From positions 10,847,508 to 10,911,507 of the forward strand of contig CM049313.1 of NCBI GenBank assembly GCA_026874595.1: a DNA stretch of 64,000 nucleotides. The letters run 5' to 3'. Position 1 is the first letter of the stretch. Each line of letters starts with the position of its first letter. Positions 1-12,800 of the stretch are shown here, one piece after another. The DNA comes from Sipunculus nudus (taxonomy: Eukaryota > Annelida > Sipuncula > Golfingiida > Sipunculidae). The position numbers and the translations under genes were made by a program. A model generated the notes under the pieces. That model did not search any database, was not told the origin of the DNA, and was given only the letters and a program-made list of their open reading frames with translations.

Positions 1-104
1 AGCTGCACTGCACCACGCCGTGCTGCAAAGCAGAGAAAGATGAACTTTTTTAGCTTTGTTTTGCAGCGCTGCACAACACAGCACATGGTGTGAACGGGCC
101 TTTA
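1..104. repeat. Transposon tip fragment at the window edge
   Basis: GCTGCACTGCACCACGCC and GCAGCGCTGCAC form an imperfect inverted pair, ending GTGTGAACGGGCCTT, a common DNA-transposon tip composition. Truncated by the window edge. Confidence 0.35.
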
Positions 105-736
105 TAGCTGATATATGCTTGAGAACTTATGGCAAATGTATATAACTACAAGACCCCACATACCAATAAAACACAAAAGATTATGTTAATAAATGAAGAA
201 AATCAACAAATTAAACAATGATCAATAAACCAAGCATTAATATTCAAAACCAAACAGATATGGAAGTTATTTTAATTAAACAGGCAGTCTGTGTTGGGAA
301 CCAAACATAGGTTTTGGACTCAATGAGCTACACATGCTGCCACTGTGTGCTAAACCCTCACGAGTCCACTAAGTTCATGAGCCGTTCACTTAAAATGATC
401 CCTTTGAAAGGGGTGAAATATGTACATGTATATGAGAAAACTTTGGATATTCAATCAAAGACAAGATTTTCAATCTTCAGTTGGTTTATGAACAGAGAAT
501 GTCATAGATATGGTATTAAACAGACTTCAAAAGTCATTTCTTTGTAAAGCATAATTGATTACAGAATTTATGGTCACAAATCAATTGATGTACAAAAGTA
601 AAAAACCCAAAACAAACATTATTTAAGTGATACAGAATTACGGATATACAGTTTTGTTGAGAATATGGAATACTAGTGAAAAGTTCTCTGAGATGTAAAA
701 AAAAAAAGATAAAAAAAAGGTTTATGAACAACCAAC
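105..736. other. IQCH intron downstream of exon 9
   Basis: AT-rich unique-looking sequence; nothing else recognised. Confidence 0.6.
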
Positions 737-873
737 CTTCCCCATGATAAGCAGTAGTGCTGTTTGAAGGCAAGGAATTCCTGGGAAGCATCACGAGTAC
801 GGCCATGTTGTATCGCGAACTTGTGATGTTTATCCTTGAAATCTGCTCCGCTGGCTGGTGTGGTGGGAGGAGG
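737..873 (-). CDS. IQCH: IQCH coding exon 9 (last in window)
   Basis: Acceptor TCATGCAG, donor AAG|GTTGGT, phase 0 to 2. Ends in KFAIQHGRTRDASQEF then AFKQHYCLSWG, which marks the start of the conserved middle part of the protein. The gene continues past position 1. Confidence 0.85.
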
Positions 874-3800
874 CTGCATGAAAGAGATGATGTCATGTCA
901 TAAACAAATATATTATATATAAATAAAATATATATATATTTCTTGCTAATAGTTTGATATGATAATTATTTTTCCAGCAAAAAGACAACTTTGAAAGCAG
1001 TGCCATGCAGGCATGCATTATTTACTTTCATTCTGTCACCAGAATTCAATAGTATAAGCACTTATGTAATAACAGCAAACTGACAAAACTTTATATGATT
1101 TCACAATAATTGAATTTTGACCTTTGACAAGCAACAGACAGAATGATAAAATATGGTCCAAAAGATATCTACAGCTATCAATTCTGGATTTTACTTAAAT
1201 GGCACTTAATAAAATGTAAAATAGCTGACAGCCATGAGTAATATGCAAGTTTCCATTAAAAATATTTTATATGGATTATGTTTTTCAAAAACATATTACT
1301 GAGGTATACTTTCAATTTATAAGGTTACAATAACAGATAACAGATGGTGGATTCAGTTATTTAAAACTAAATCAATGAACAAAGTGAATAAACAAAAATG
1401 CACCTTTAAGTGGAGGAATAAATAAAACAAATAAATATATAATCTTGCAGTTGCAAATCTCCAATACTGAACTTTCCATGCTATATTCTTTCTATATTCT
1501 AACATTTTAAATACCACTGGGTACAATATTTAAATTTAAAAATCTCAAATTTACACCTACACGTACATAAAACCAAGGTCATGCAAAGGTCATACACAGG
1601 ACATGCAAGGTCAAATATGGGTCAAGGAAGGTCATAAAAGGTCATATAATGCAATGTACGGGGCATGTAAAGAGAGGGAAAATTGAAATTAAAGGCCAAT
1701 TTCAATAAAGGTCACCATAAATTATTTACAAAATAATGAGAAATACTTATTTGTATTTACATTTCAAAATATCAAAAGACACCTGGAAATATCAATGATA
1801 ATGAAATCATTCTCATGATACAATAAATCCTCAGGTTTCTGAGTTTTTCTGACAAGGAAATAATACATGTCACTATCATCTTTGTTCATTTTGACAAAAT
1901 AATACAAATGTTAAATTTCAAATTTGTAAAGAACAAATTTAATGTGACTATTACAAACAGCCGCATGTGAGTTGTGCAGTGACAGTTAAGCAGTGAGATT
2001 GAGATGTGCAATTACGGTACGAAGTGTAACCAGTTACCAAAACATGATTTGTGCAGAGAATTGTGCAGATGCACTGTCCATTGATGACAATGCGACGACA
2101 AGTTTGTTCAATGTATGTGAGGTGCAAAAGCAAGGGCATTCACAGTTCTGCCACTTCAGATATGTATGCCAAATTTCAAGAAGAAAAAAACTGAAACTGA
2201 TAAAAAAATATTATGAAGCAAGTTAAATATTGTGCAAAAAATAGCAATGTTGGAATTTATAAATTACTGATAAATTCTGGGCCAGTATGATAAATTATGA
2301 CTCTGACAAGAATCAATATGATTACCGAAGGCTCTGACAAGAATAAATATGATTAATGATGGCTCTGACAAGAATCAATATGATCTTGGTTGGCTCTGAT
2401 ATGAAACCTACGATGACATATAAAGCTGGGCTTTTCAATTCAAAGTTTTGAACATTTAAAACATTTCATCACTTATTGGTGTGCATAAATAGAACAGTGT
2501 TCAAATGTTTCCCTATATATTTTCCATATATCTAAATATAAAACAAAGGCTTATAAATCAAAGTTCTGAAGATGATCTTCCAGACAATGTACTTACACCA
2601 AAAAAAGTGTGTAAGAAATAATACGTAGATTTTCTTGTAAAATAGTATACATGTAATATATTGACAAATGTTTCAAGTGGCAGCACAGTTTCACTAGTCT
2701 TCAGTGACACGAGGCAAACAACACAGATAATAAGTAAAACACTGTGTTTAAGTGCACTGATAAATATTTTTGGTGATTGTTAGCATTCTAGTGCAGTGTG
2801 TGTGTATCTGAAGCCCCTGAATTAAAAAGGAGGAGCCACACTCGTTGTCAAAGTCAACGGTGAGTCTCAAGCAGAGCATAACTTTAATGGTTAACCACTT
2901 GCTCAAGGCAGGTAAAAGTTCCAGATAATGGTAGTAGGGCAAACATAAGTTGGATCCCACTTGCAAGGTAGTGGGTCAGTAGGTCCAATATAAACCTTTA
3001 CATATAAAGGCCTGGAACTGGACTTATTTTAAATCAGCCAGTTTCGTTCTTAGAAAACAGAAATAATATTGTAATACCTAAATCTTTAATTACCTGTTTA
3101 TTTATCAGTGCAAATGATAAAGGGAAACATTCTAAACAAACAAACTTCTGGACATGTTAATTGTTGATAAAATATCATTTGTAACACATTTTTTTGTTTT
3201 ATAAATCAAAGTTCTGAGTATGATCTTCCAGACAATGTACAATGCCCTACTGGACAAGTAATTTCAAAAGTTAATGTCAAGCCCTGTCAAGACTTATCAA
3301 ACTTTTAAACTGAATTTAACATGAACAAGTTGTAAATCTTAGCTTTAATTTTCATTATTATTATCTTATAAATACTATCAGTAGGCATAGAATCTTGACT
3401 TTTGTTGTCAGTTTCAAAACACAGTGCAGCTTCAAACTCAATTGCTATGTGTGTATTGTGTGTATCCATGTATGTTTTTGTGAAAAAACACTGGTCTACT
3501 AGTCCTAGCATTAATATTTTACCCAAATGATTAGGATTTTATTGATTAATAAATAATAAATTAATTATTAAATTATTGAATTATTCATTAGGCAAAACAT
3601 AACAAGGATTTCTTTATAACACAAAGAGAAACAGAAAGTACCACACCCCATCACAATATGACAATATGATTACAATATGATTACAATATGATGATAATAT
3701 GATTACAATATGATTACAATATGATAATAATATGATTAAAACATTGCAAGGAACATGAGGAGTCAATGCACAACATGCTATTACATGATGACAATTAGTT

Positions 3801-6800
3801 GATTATATACATTAATCACATTTACCTGAACCTGTTATCCCGAATGAAGATACCAATATAAACCACCTTTATTTCTATCTCTACAGGCAAGGAAATGAGG
3901 CGTGGGCAGGGTTGGGGTCAAATATGTATATGAATTAAGATACAGCAAAATGTATATTTTTGTTAAATTGGAGCTTGCAATTCAGTATTCTAATTGTGCA
4001 TGCAGTCTGTTTGATGTATTTGGTCAAATATGATTAAAATATCAAATACATGTCTTTGCGTGCCACGTGTGACCATCTCATCAGTTCACATATCAAATTA
4101 TTTTAGTTAATCACCATCATCTTACAGGAGCATAAATCTTATCTATTTGACCTGATTATATGTGTAAAGAAATAATAATGCTTAACTGAAATTGTTTTGG
4201 TTAAGGTGAGACCAAAGGGATAATTAATTAAAATTTGGAAGTAAACTAGTTCACCATGATGTTTTTGTTTAAAGGACTCTTCACCAAGGTGCAAGATTTG
4301 GGCAATTTATTTGTCTCACATGAAGGTGAGACTGGAATGAATTACTCATATTAGGGAAACATTTAGTGCAAATTTGAAAACACTTCCAGTATATGCAGTG
4401 TTCAATGGTGTAACATAATTAGAATAATCTTTGTTCTGTTGAGCAGAACAGACATGTGATGCAACCATGGTAAATCATGAGACACATTCTCTGAGTTTGT
4501 GCTAATGTAGAAAACACAAAAGTTTCATCAGGATTCTGGTTATAGTGTGGATGTGGCATTCCAGTATGTTGGTGGAGGCATGCAGTCTGTGAGTGCTTTC
4601 TAGTACGCAAATGCATTTGTATACATTCTGGTTTATTTGACCCCAGCCCTGGGTAGGTGTTGTGCTATAGCATGCTGAGATTGTGCTGAGAGAACTTATG
4701 TTCATAAATATACAATATACTTATTGTTATTACATGTGTAAATTTGTGCAGCCCTCCGTGAGGCGCAGACGGTGGAGGTGACGTCTAGGGCAGCAGGGAC
4801 ACAATGACAAATCAGTAAAACATTGCCACATATATAATGTATATCTCATGCATGATGATCATAATACATGAACATTATCAATACTCTTGTTTTTTTTTAA
4901 TATTAGATGATAGATATTAAGTACAGTAAAACCTGGTTCATTTGCCACCCTTTCAATTGCCAAATTTGCTTTCTGACAAGTCTGAAACTTCTTTTTTTTT
5001 ATTTTTTGTTGTTGAGGTAACTGTCTCAATTTTTAATGCTGGCTGAACTAAGTACTATGTACATCTGCAGAATTACATTCCGGTTTTGGTAGTTGTGGCA
5101 GGGCAGAAACATCATTCTGGCATCAACCAGGCTCATATCTGTAGGTCCTGGGTGTGTTACACTGAGGAAACCCCATAGGGAGCACTCGTCTTTGAGTGAA
5201 ATCTGTTTGTGAGGTATACACTAATACAGTCCTTCCATTCAGGCTACAGAATGTTCAACCTGGGTGGGAGACAACCACAAACAAATTTCACCGCTCCTCG
5301 GCTGAGATTCCCCAGCTTTAAGGCCTGTGTTCTACCCCTAAAGCAGGGAATCTGGTCAATGTTTGATTTTTTTTTTCTACTTTGGCATTTGCCTGGCTAT
5401 TTGCAAACCATCATGTGTTACCCTATTGGGTGTGTCATTTTCCCTTATCACCAGCTATATTCCAATATACAATATGCAATAAAAACCCTGTATTATGTGC
5501 CAAAGTGGACTGGAATAAAAACAAACTAGCATTTTTGTTTCCATTACTGAACTTTTATCCCAAATCATTCCACCAGAATCACCTAACTGCAATGATTTCT
5601 ATGATTCTTGGGCTGGCTAGAGAACAAGGTTATCCTGTACAATGAATTGTGATGTTAAGATCAAATCTGCAACAAAACTCAGCATTAATATCAATAAAAC
5701 AAAAAATCTGCAAACCATGTAAGTATAAATTCAACTGCAAAATAAATCCACATATATGCATAAAACACTAAAACTGGTGGTTAGTAATAATTCATTTAAG
5801 TCACAAACACACTAAAAATTTGCTAATTCAATAACAAAAAAATTTAAAAAAAAATGCACTTTTGCCACTGTTTACATTTTCAATATTATCATGCTACTGA
5901 GGGCCAGTAAACGAATATAAAACAGAAATGACAAGTTGTATGCTAAAGTTTATATTTCTGGAGGTAACCCTTTAAATCAAAATTTTCACTGTACATTGCT
6001 CCTAACCAATATTCAACGTATAGGAGGAAAACTGGTCATAACAGGACCATTGATCCAAATGATCATACTGAACTGACCATATAACTGTGGTTAGCTTTTT
6101 GTTTGGTGATGGTTTCAAATTTGCAATATTCATTAAAAGTAAATCATTGCCAAATAAATCCTTTGTGAAAAAGATGGATGATCAACACAGGCCAAGTCAT
6201 TTGTACTGTGACTGGTGCTTGGACAGTTGAGTGAAATAAACACTCTATACACTGGCAACCTGGGTTCGTTCCCTGGAGTTGCCATGAGAAAGGGTGGTAG
6301 TGGCCCAGCCAAGGTCGGTGGTTTCTTCCACCTATACAAACTACCGAACACTACCATCGGCGTCATGGAGAGTGCCTCATATTAGTTATTATAACTAGTT
6401 GCATAATCCATGTAAAATAAATAAATTTTATTGTTTTTTATCCTGTGGCCTCATTGGTGTCTCATGTATTTTATCTATGCTCCTAGCTTAACAATTCAAA
6501 AGGTTAATATTATGAATAATATATGTGTTTGTGATCTTTTTATCCTGATAAGAATTTTCATTATAGGCATATTAAATCATATTATATTAAATACATTCTG
6601 TGTAGTTAACTGTATCATGAGATCATGAAAATGGAATCCTTGTGAAATCTTGAAAAAAATGGAAATTGCGAAATGTTACCTCGAAAAAAATATGAAGCCA
6701 ACCACAGTATATTTTGGGAGAAAACATAACATTTCATGATTCAAGAACATCTCACAATTTAAGGAATGGAGAAAAACTTATTTTACTGGCCACTAGCATT

Positions 6801-9800
6801 TATCATTCTAGCATACTAATTAATTAACCCTTACTAGCTGCCTAAAAAAAGCCAGCAACTTGTTTCCTGTTAGTATGCCAGTTCTATTGACCAGCTTTGT
6901 ACATGCTACTAATATGAACTAACTTTAAAATACCTAAACATGGCCAATACAACAGCACTATACTCTCTCTAACCATCCCCTGTCCACCTGTTAACCACTT
7001 TAAATTTTTAAAATTTAATTTTATAAATAAGTATATATATATCATTAAATCATTAAAGTTGAAATGAAAAACTAGTGCACAGACATTAAGAAAAAGAGAA
7101 GTAAAAAAAACTACAAAAATGATCTGATAAATTTAATTGATTTAATTAATATCTGTGGAAACCATACCTTTTTTACAACTTTTTCAATTCCTAAGAAAAA
7201 ATGTACCCCTGAAATTCTGTTAAAACCTGATTGAACACTGTGCAGTAAATATTCTTTTTAAAATCAAATTTTCCTTAGAAACCTAATTAACTTCCCTTAG
7301 TAGAACACCTGGACCTCTCAGATAACAAGAAATTGATGAAACAAGTTATGAATTATAAACTTACGATTAAATTCTAAATTCATATTACCTTGTTACTCCT
7401 GAATAAAGTTTCCTTTTAAATATTACAAAATTTAGGAATTAAAAATTTAAAAATTTTTTTAGAAAATGAACCCAATCAGGTGGACATGGGTAGGTGAAAC
7501 AAAAGTTCAGTATGTTCCTTGATACATGTTCAATGTAACCATTTAAAGGTCCGTTTAATCCATATATATGTAAACATACCATGGGCTGTAGAGGCATCTC
7601 CAGTGTCTTGACAGTGACTGGGGTTTTGACCTTGAGTGCTGACTTCTGACGCTGACTCCCGCCGCTGCTGATTCGACTCTTCGTTTCTGGAGTCGGAGTT
7701 CTCATCTTATCTGGGGACGGGGGTTTTGATCCGTACTCAGACTGAGGCAGATCTATGGGTTTGGCTGTGGGGTCCAGTTTCACACTGGCAATGTTAAAGT
7801 TGCCATCTGAAAATATACAGGATGGAAAGATTAAATTCTAATCTTAAGAGGGAAATAAGTACCCTGCAGCTGACATCCAACTTACAATATCCCAACAAAA
7901 CAGCCACAGCAAACAATGTTTATAGACCTGAAGATTTATATCTGATACATATAAACCAGTCTCAATTAAAGTGTAAAAAGGAGCTATAATTGGTGGGCAA
8001 AACAATATTTTGATACATGTACCTTGTTTATCTTGAGATAATAATAAATAGGATTACATATGCTTGAATTAATATATCAGGACACCTGGATAATGCTTCA
8101 TTCTTTTTACTGCAATTTTTGTTTACATTGAAGCTGAATGTACACCATTTCAGTTAGATCTCTCCTGTGGACCAGTTAGATTTACAGCCTGCAGTAATAT
8201 AAGTATATACTATAAAGAAAAGAGTGGCAATTGCTCCAGTGAATTTTAAGTAAATGATTGTCCAAAATAGTTCATGTGTTCAAGAGGCTCTCATATCTAT
8301 GGACATGCCATTATAGAAAGAACAGAAAGTAAATGCCAAGAAACAAATGTTTTGCTGTGTAGGCCAGTCAATTATAGTTCACTTTGACATTATTTCTGGT
8401 TTCTAGGAGATTTAACCTCCCTGAATGTTGAGTTAAAAGGTTCAAGTCAAACGGTTACAATACGTGTCCTGCTTATGGATGATCTGATGGTAAAACGCTC
8501 GGCCTTCTCCGTTGGCGACCTGGGTTTGATTCCCAGCGTGGCTATGAGAGTGGGTTGTAGTTGCCCGTCCAAGGTTGGTAGTTTTCTCCAGGTCCTCCGG
8601 TTTCCTCCACCCTTAACAACTATCGAGCACCAACATCTGAGCCATGGAGAGTACCTTGTATTAGTTATTAAAACTCGTTGTACCATCCATGTAAAATAAA
8701 TAAAGTTTATATTTATCTGATGGTCCAACTGTCTGACAGATGGTTGATGGACAAAGACCCATTGCTATAGCTCAGCTTGACTACAAGTCAGCTGAGCTAA
8801 TAGAACACTGCCTGCTCACCTGATGTGGGTGGGGGCGGGGTTTTGAAGTGTTCTCTGTCTGCTGGGTTATGCAGGGGTGCCATCTTGTGTCTGACAGGAG
8901 AAGGGTCCAGTGTTAGCTCTGCTGCCGGAGGGATGAGTCCACGTTCGATCAGACTTAGAATACCCTTCTTGGCATCATGTTCAGAAATGGGGGGAGGCAT
9001 CAGCTATTAATACAATCATAAAGATGATAATAAAATTATCACATAATAATTGAAGATAGAAATATATTAACCAGTTCCTACCAGTAAATAAATCTCTTCA
9101 CTGTGAAAAGGGGATAGATAAGTCATACTCAAAAATAGGGTAACAATGCATCAAACACTTGATTCACTTAATTGCAACCCCTAGATTAAAACTGCAATCA
9201 ATTCTACCAACCTTAAACTCTCTGTGACAGAGCATGCCACAAAATTAAGGCTATTTACCATGCCTGTGCCCCAGATTTAGTTTAAATGATTGGCAGCAGA
9301 CCACTCCACTCACATTGAAACAAAAATGGTAGTGAAAATACAGAGAGAGAGCTACATGTCCCCTTTATTTGCTAAAATCAACTTACATCTATTTTTGGTG
9401 AAATATCTACTTTAATTCTAAAAAGCTTGAAATTTAATATTAAAATAAGAATTGAATCATGAATCAAATCAAAGGTCAAGAATTGATAACTGAATCAAAT
9501 TAAAGCTCCTCATAATTCACAGGCCAATTAGAACCCCTGTGATAAATCCCACTTCTACCATGCTTTTGTCATTTGAAATAATCAGTTACAGAGTTTTGTC
9601 AAGAGTAATCAATAACCAGGAAAAAGTTGGAATAAAGCTAACACTATATCCCTTAGAGCAAAGCCTCTGGCTTGGTTGAGCAGATACCTTGCTTCAGCAG
9701 GCTTCCTGGGCTGCTATGTCACAACTTTAGAACAGGCACACGTGTTGAGGCCAGAATCATAAGGGCTTATCAAATCCATTGTTACAAAAGTTACCAATGC

Positions 9801-12800
9801 ACAGGAAACTCACCAGGTTTACAAGCATTTATATGATAAGATTCCCGATAACATCTGGCATTGCCAGAAAGTTGATCTAAAAATGGCATCATATTTGTTT
9901 TCCCTGCCGCATAGATGGCCTGTATGGGAGCCACGTGATTTGTTCAACTGTCATATTAATAACTCATGAAATACAACTGAGACCTGGCTCTCAGGAAAAA
10001 TACTAACATATACTCAAGCCTGAAAATTGTGATGCATTTAGGCAACACTCTTTGAGTTTTAAGTGATAATATGGTAATTGTACCTGAGGGTCTACTCTAT
10101 TGGCTCGTGGAAGGACAGCTAAAGGCTCCACGGTGGATCCACGCACAATGTGAGCTGTCTGTGACTGGAACGAATCACCATTACACATTATAGAGATAAC
10201 TGTTAAATGAACCCATAAAGAAAAGTCAAATGTGTTGTGGCAGGAAATTTGTTATTCAGTTGTTAAAATGATAAATATTAACAAATATCATATATGAAAC
10301 GAACTACAGGACAAATTTTCAGAAAAATATAATATAAAAACATATAATTATAAAAATTTTGGAATATAAAAATATTGTTTCTTTGTTAATAATGGATTAT
10401 GGATGCTGCATTTTATTTGAAACATAAACAAATTTCTAATACAAACTTGGTGGAATAAACTGTTTTAAGTTATGACACTAACTTTCGAAGGTAGACTGAA
10501 ACTGTGCAAAATGCACCAGTTGTCTAAACAATGCCCTGGTCAAACTATGTAGGGTTCTCTCAAAACTTCATGCCATTACAGGGTATAAATAATGCAACAA
10601 GAAAGGTCCCAGTGTTCAATTTGTGTGAGCACATCCAGAGTTAAATTGTCCACAGAATTGTACAGATACTGAGTACTGTATTGCTTCTCATTCTATGAAG
10701 ATAAAAGCCTCTCATCAAGATTAGTCATGAATTTAATTTCTTTGATAATGTCAATAAATGTGTCTGTTTAAATCCACATGCTTCATCGCATGCAAGCACA
10801 ACATAAAACTTACTTGCTGGAGGTTATTAGCGAATAGAAAAGTTTAAAACTTGGCAGTTCAATTAAACCATTTGTGTTTGTAATCTTTTACACCACACTT
10901 ATTTGATATTATAATAAATGTTGCAGCTTGAGATATTACCTGTTTTGTGTCCCTCTGTACCAGCAGGGGGAGCTGTATGCCATAATTTGCATTCAGGACT
11001 TCACGATTCAGAGGGTTGTAGGGATTCTGCATTACGCGGCTGTTCCATTCAGTTTGGGCCTGGTAACAACAGCAATGAATACATGAATACACACAAAAAA
11101 GCTGAGATTACAAAGCAAGGAAAGGTTTGTTACTCAGGCACCACATGCATCAATTCTGACACCTCCATCAGGCTCAGTAAATTTTTTGTGGAGGCAAAGT
11201 TACCAGAGATGTTCATTTAGTTAGGCCAGACTTTTTTAATTCTTTGGTTTACGAACATGTTTGACAAAAGTGATAGGTAGGAGGTAGGAAAACAAAAAAA
11301 AAAAATTGGAACAAACCTGGATACTGGTGTTCGTGAATCCTGTATTGTACAGTTGGGTTATAAAATTCATTTTTTTAAAAAGGCACTTTATAAACCTATA
11401 TAAAATATATAAAACAATATATAAAAATTAAAATATTATCATCATCCTCTTGAGTTTTCCACATGAATCATGCGTGTGCCATGTTATTTCAAGCCATTCA
11501 AATGTCATCGAAGGTAAAATTTAAACACTATCACTTATATATGATATCATACACACCTGAAATAAAACCTAAGTCACTGTCCCTGCCAAGTGAACTGCCT
11601 ATTTTATAAAGTTTTACAAATTAAAGACCAGTCAAATACTTATACAAATACAAATATATTTTTGTCAGATATGCAAGGAGAAAACTAAATATTCACTGCT
11701 AGCATGATAGACTGAAGTTTTTTTTTCAGTCGTAAATGACAATATCAATGAGCAACTTGCAGCTATTCGCCTATTGTTTATCAAATGTCAACAACATGGA
11801 ACTCGAGTTGTTTGATTCATAACCATGACCTTTCCATTTTGGTGTTGTGCATGTTTGATAGTCCTTTGATTATACAACAACTGCTAATCAAGTGAGGTCT
11901 CAATTGGAGATCACATTGAATGATTATACAACAACTGCTAATAAAGTGAGGTTTCCATTGGAGATCACATTGAATAATTCAACTATTTTAAAAGTTTAAA
12001 AAAGTATTAATAATCTTTTAATATTTATTAATAAAGATCTGCATTTCTTACCACGGCCGTGACAGTACGTACCGTACTCGGTTTAATATGCCGTCACTTG
12101 GCCACTGTCAGTCAGGTACTGCTTTTCGGCATCCATACACATTAAAGCTTCCAGCTTGGAACAATTAAATGAATCCTTTCAAAGTTTCTGAATTTTAAAT
12201 GGCTTTGGTTTTAGCTTGCTTTTGTTTTGACTGTAAAAAATACCCGCAAAGCCTACGCTTCAACCTGCGCCACTAAGACTACAGGTAGTTGGAAATCCTG
12301 CAGAAACCCTGAGAATTCCTGGAGTTTTCAAAGAGTACATGACGACCTCCTGCAGTACATATAATTTCATCTGTTCAGTAATTTTCTTTTAAGCGTTAAG
12401 TTTAAAGTTTTGACAAGTTATAATATTTTTTAAGAGTAAACTTGTGAAACTTAACCAATTTGCAGTAGTAAATAGCGTCTGACTTTGAATGCAATAATTA
12501 GTCTTAAGAAGTAAATTTGTTTGTATATCCAGCAAGTTATTAACGGTGGCAAGCTGGTAAAGCCGCTATGCAACCAAAATAATTTTCTTTTCTCATTCAC
12601 ATCTATCTGAAACAAATATGTTTAACGAGGTAAATATGACATAAACGCTGCTTTGAAAATGCAACTGTAGTGCAGAAAACGAACTTTGAAAACTCTCCAT
12701 GAATTCTCATTTTCCCTGCTGAATCTTTTGACTACTTGATGGCCAATCAATTGCATTTATGGCCCAAGGATACCCTACTGTGATTGGCTTAAACCCGCCA

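Larger units (their letters stand above)
874..7579. other. IQCH intron 8 (6.7 kb)
   Basis: Holds the half-site cluster at 1576, tandem arrays at 2288 and 3655, the ~40-bp direct pair, SINE A copy 1 and SINE B copy 1. The remainder is AT-rich with no supported exon. Confidence 0.7.
7807..10083. other. IQCH introns 7 and 6 around exon 7
   Basis: Contains SINE B copy 2 (8470-8710). 9140-9300 is a diverged relative of 45140-45340 (shared AATGCATCAAA, AATTGCAA(A/C)CC and TGCCCCAGAT). Otherwise featureless. Confidence 0.6.

Noticed and set aside
1560-1660. CRISPR-like direct repeats of AGGTCA
   Set aside because: Repeats are 6 bp with 4-5 bp spacers in eukaryotic intron sequence; this is not a CRISPR layout.
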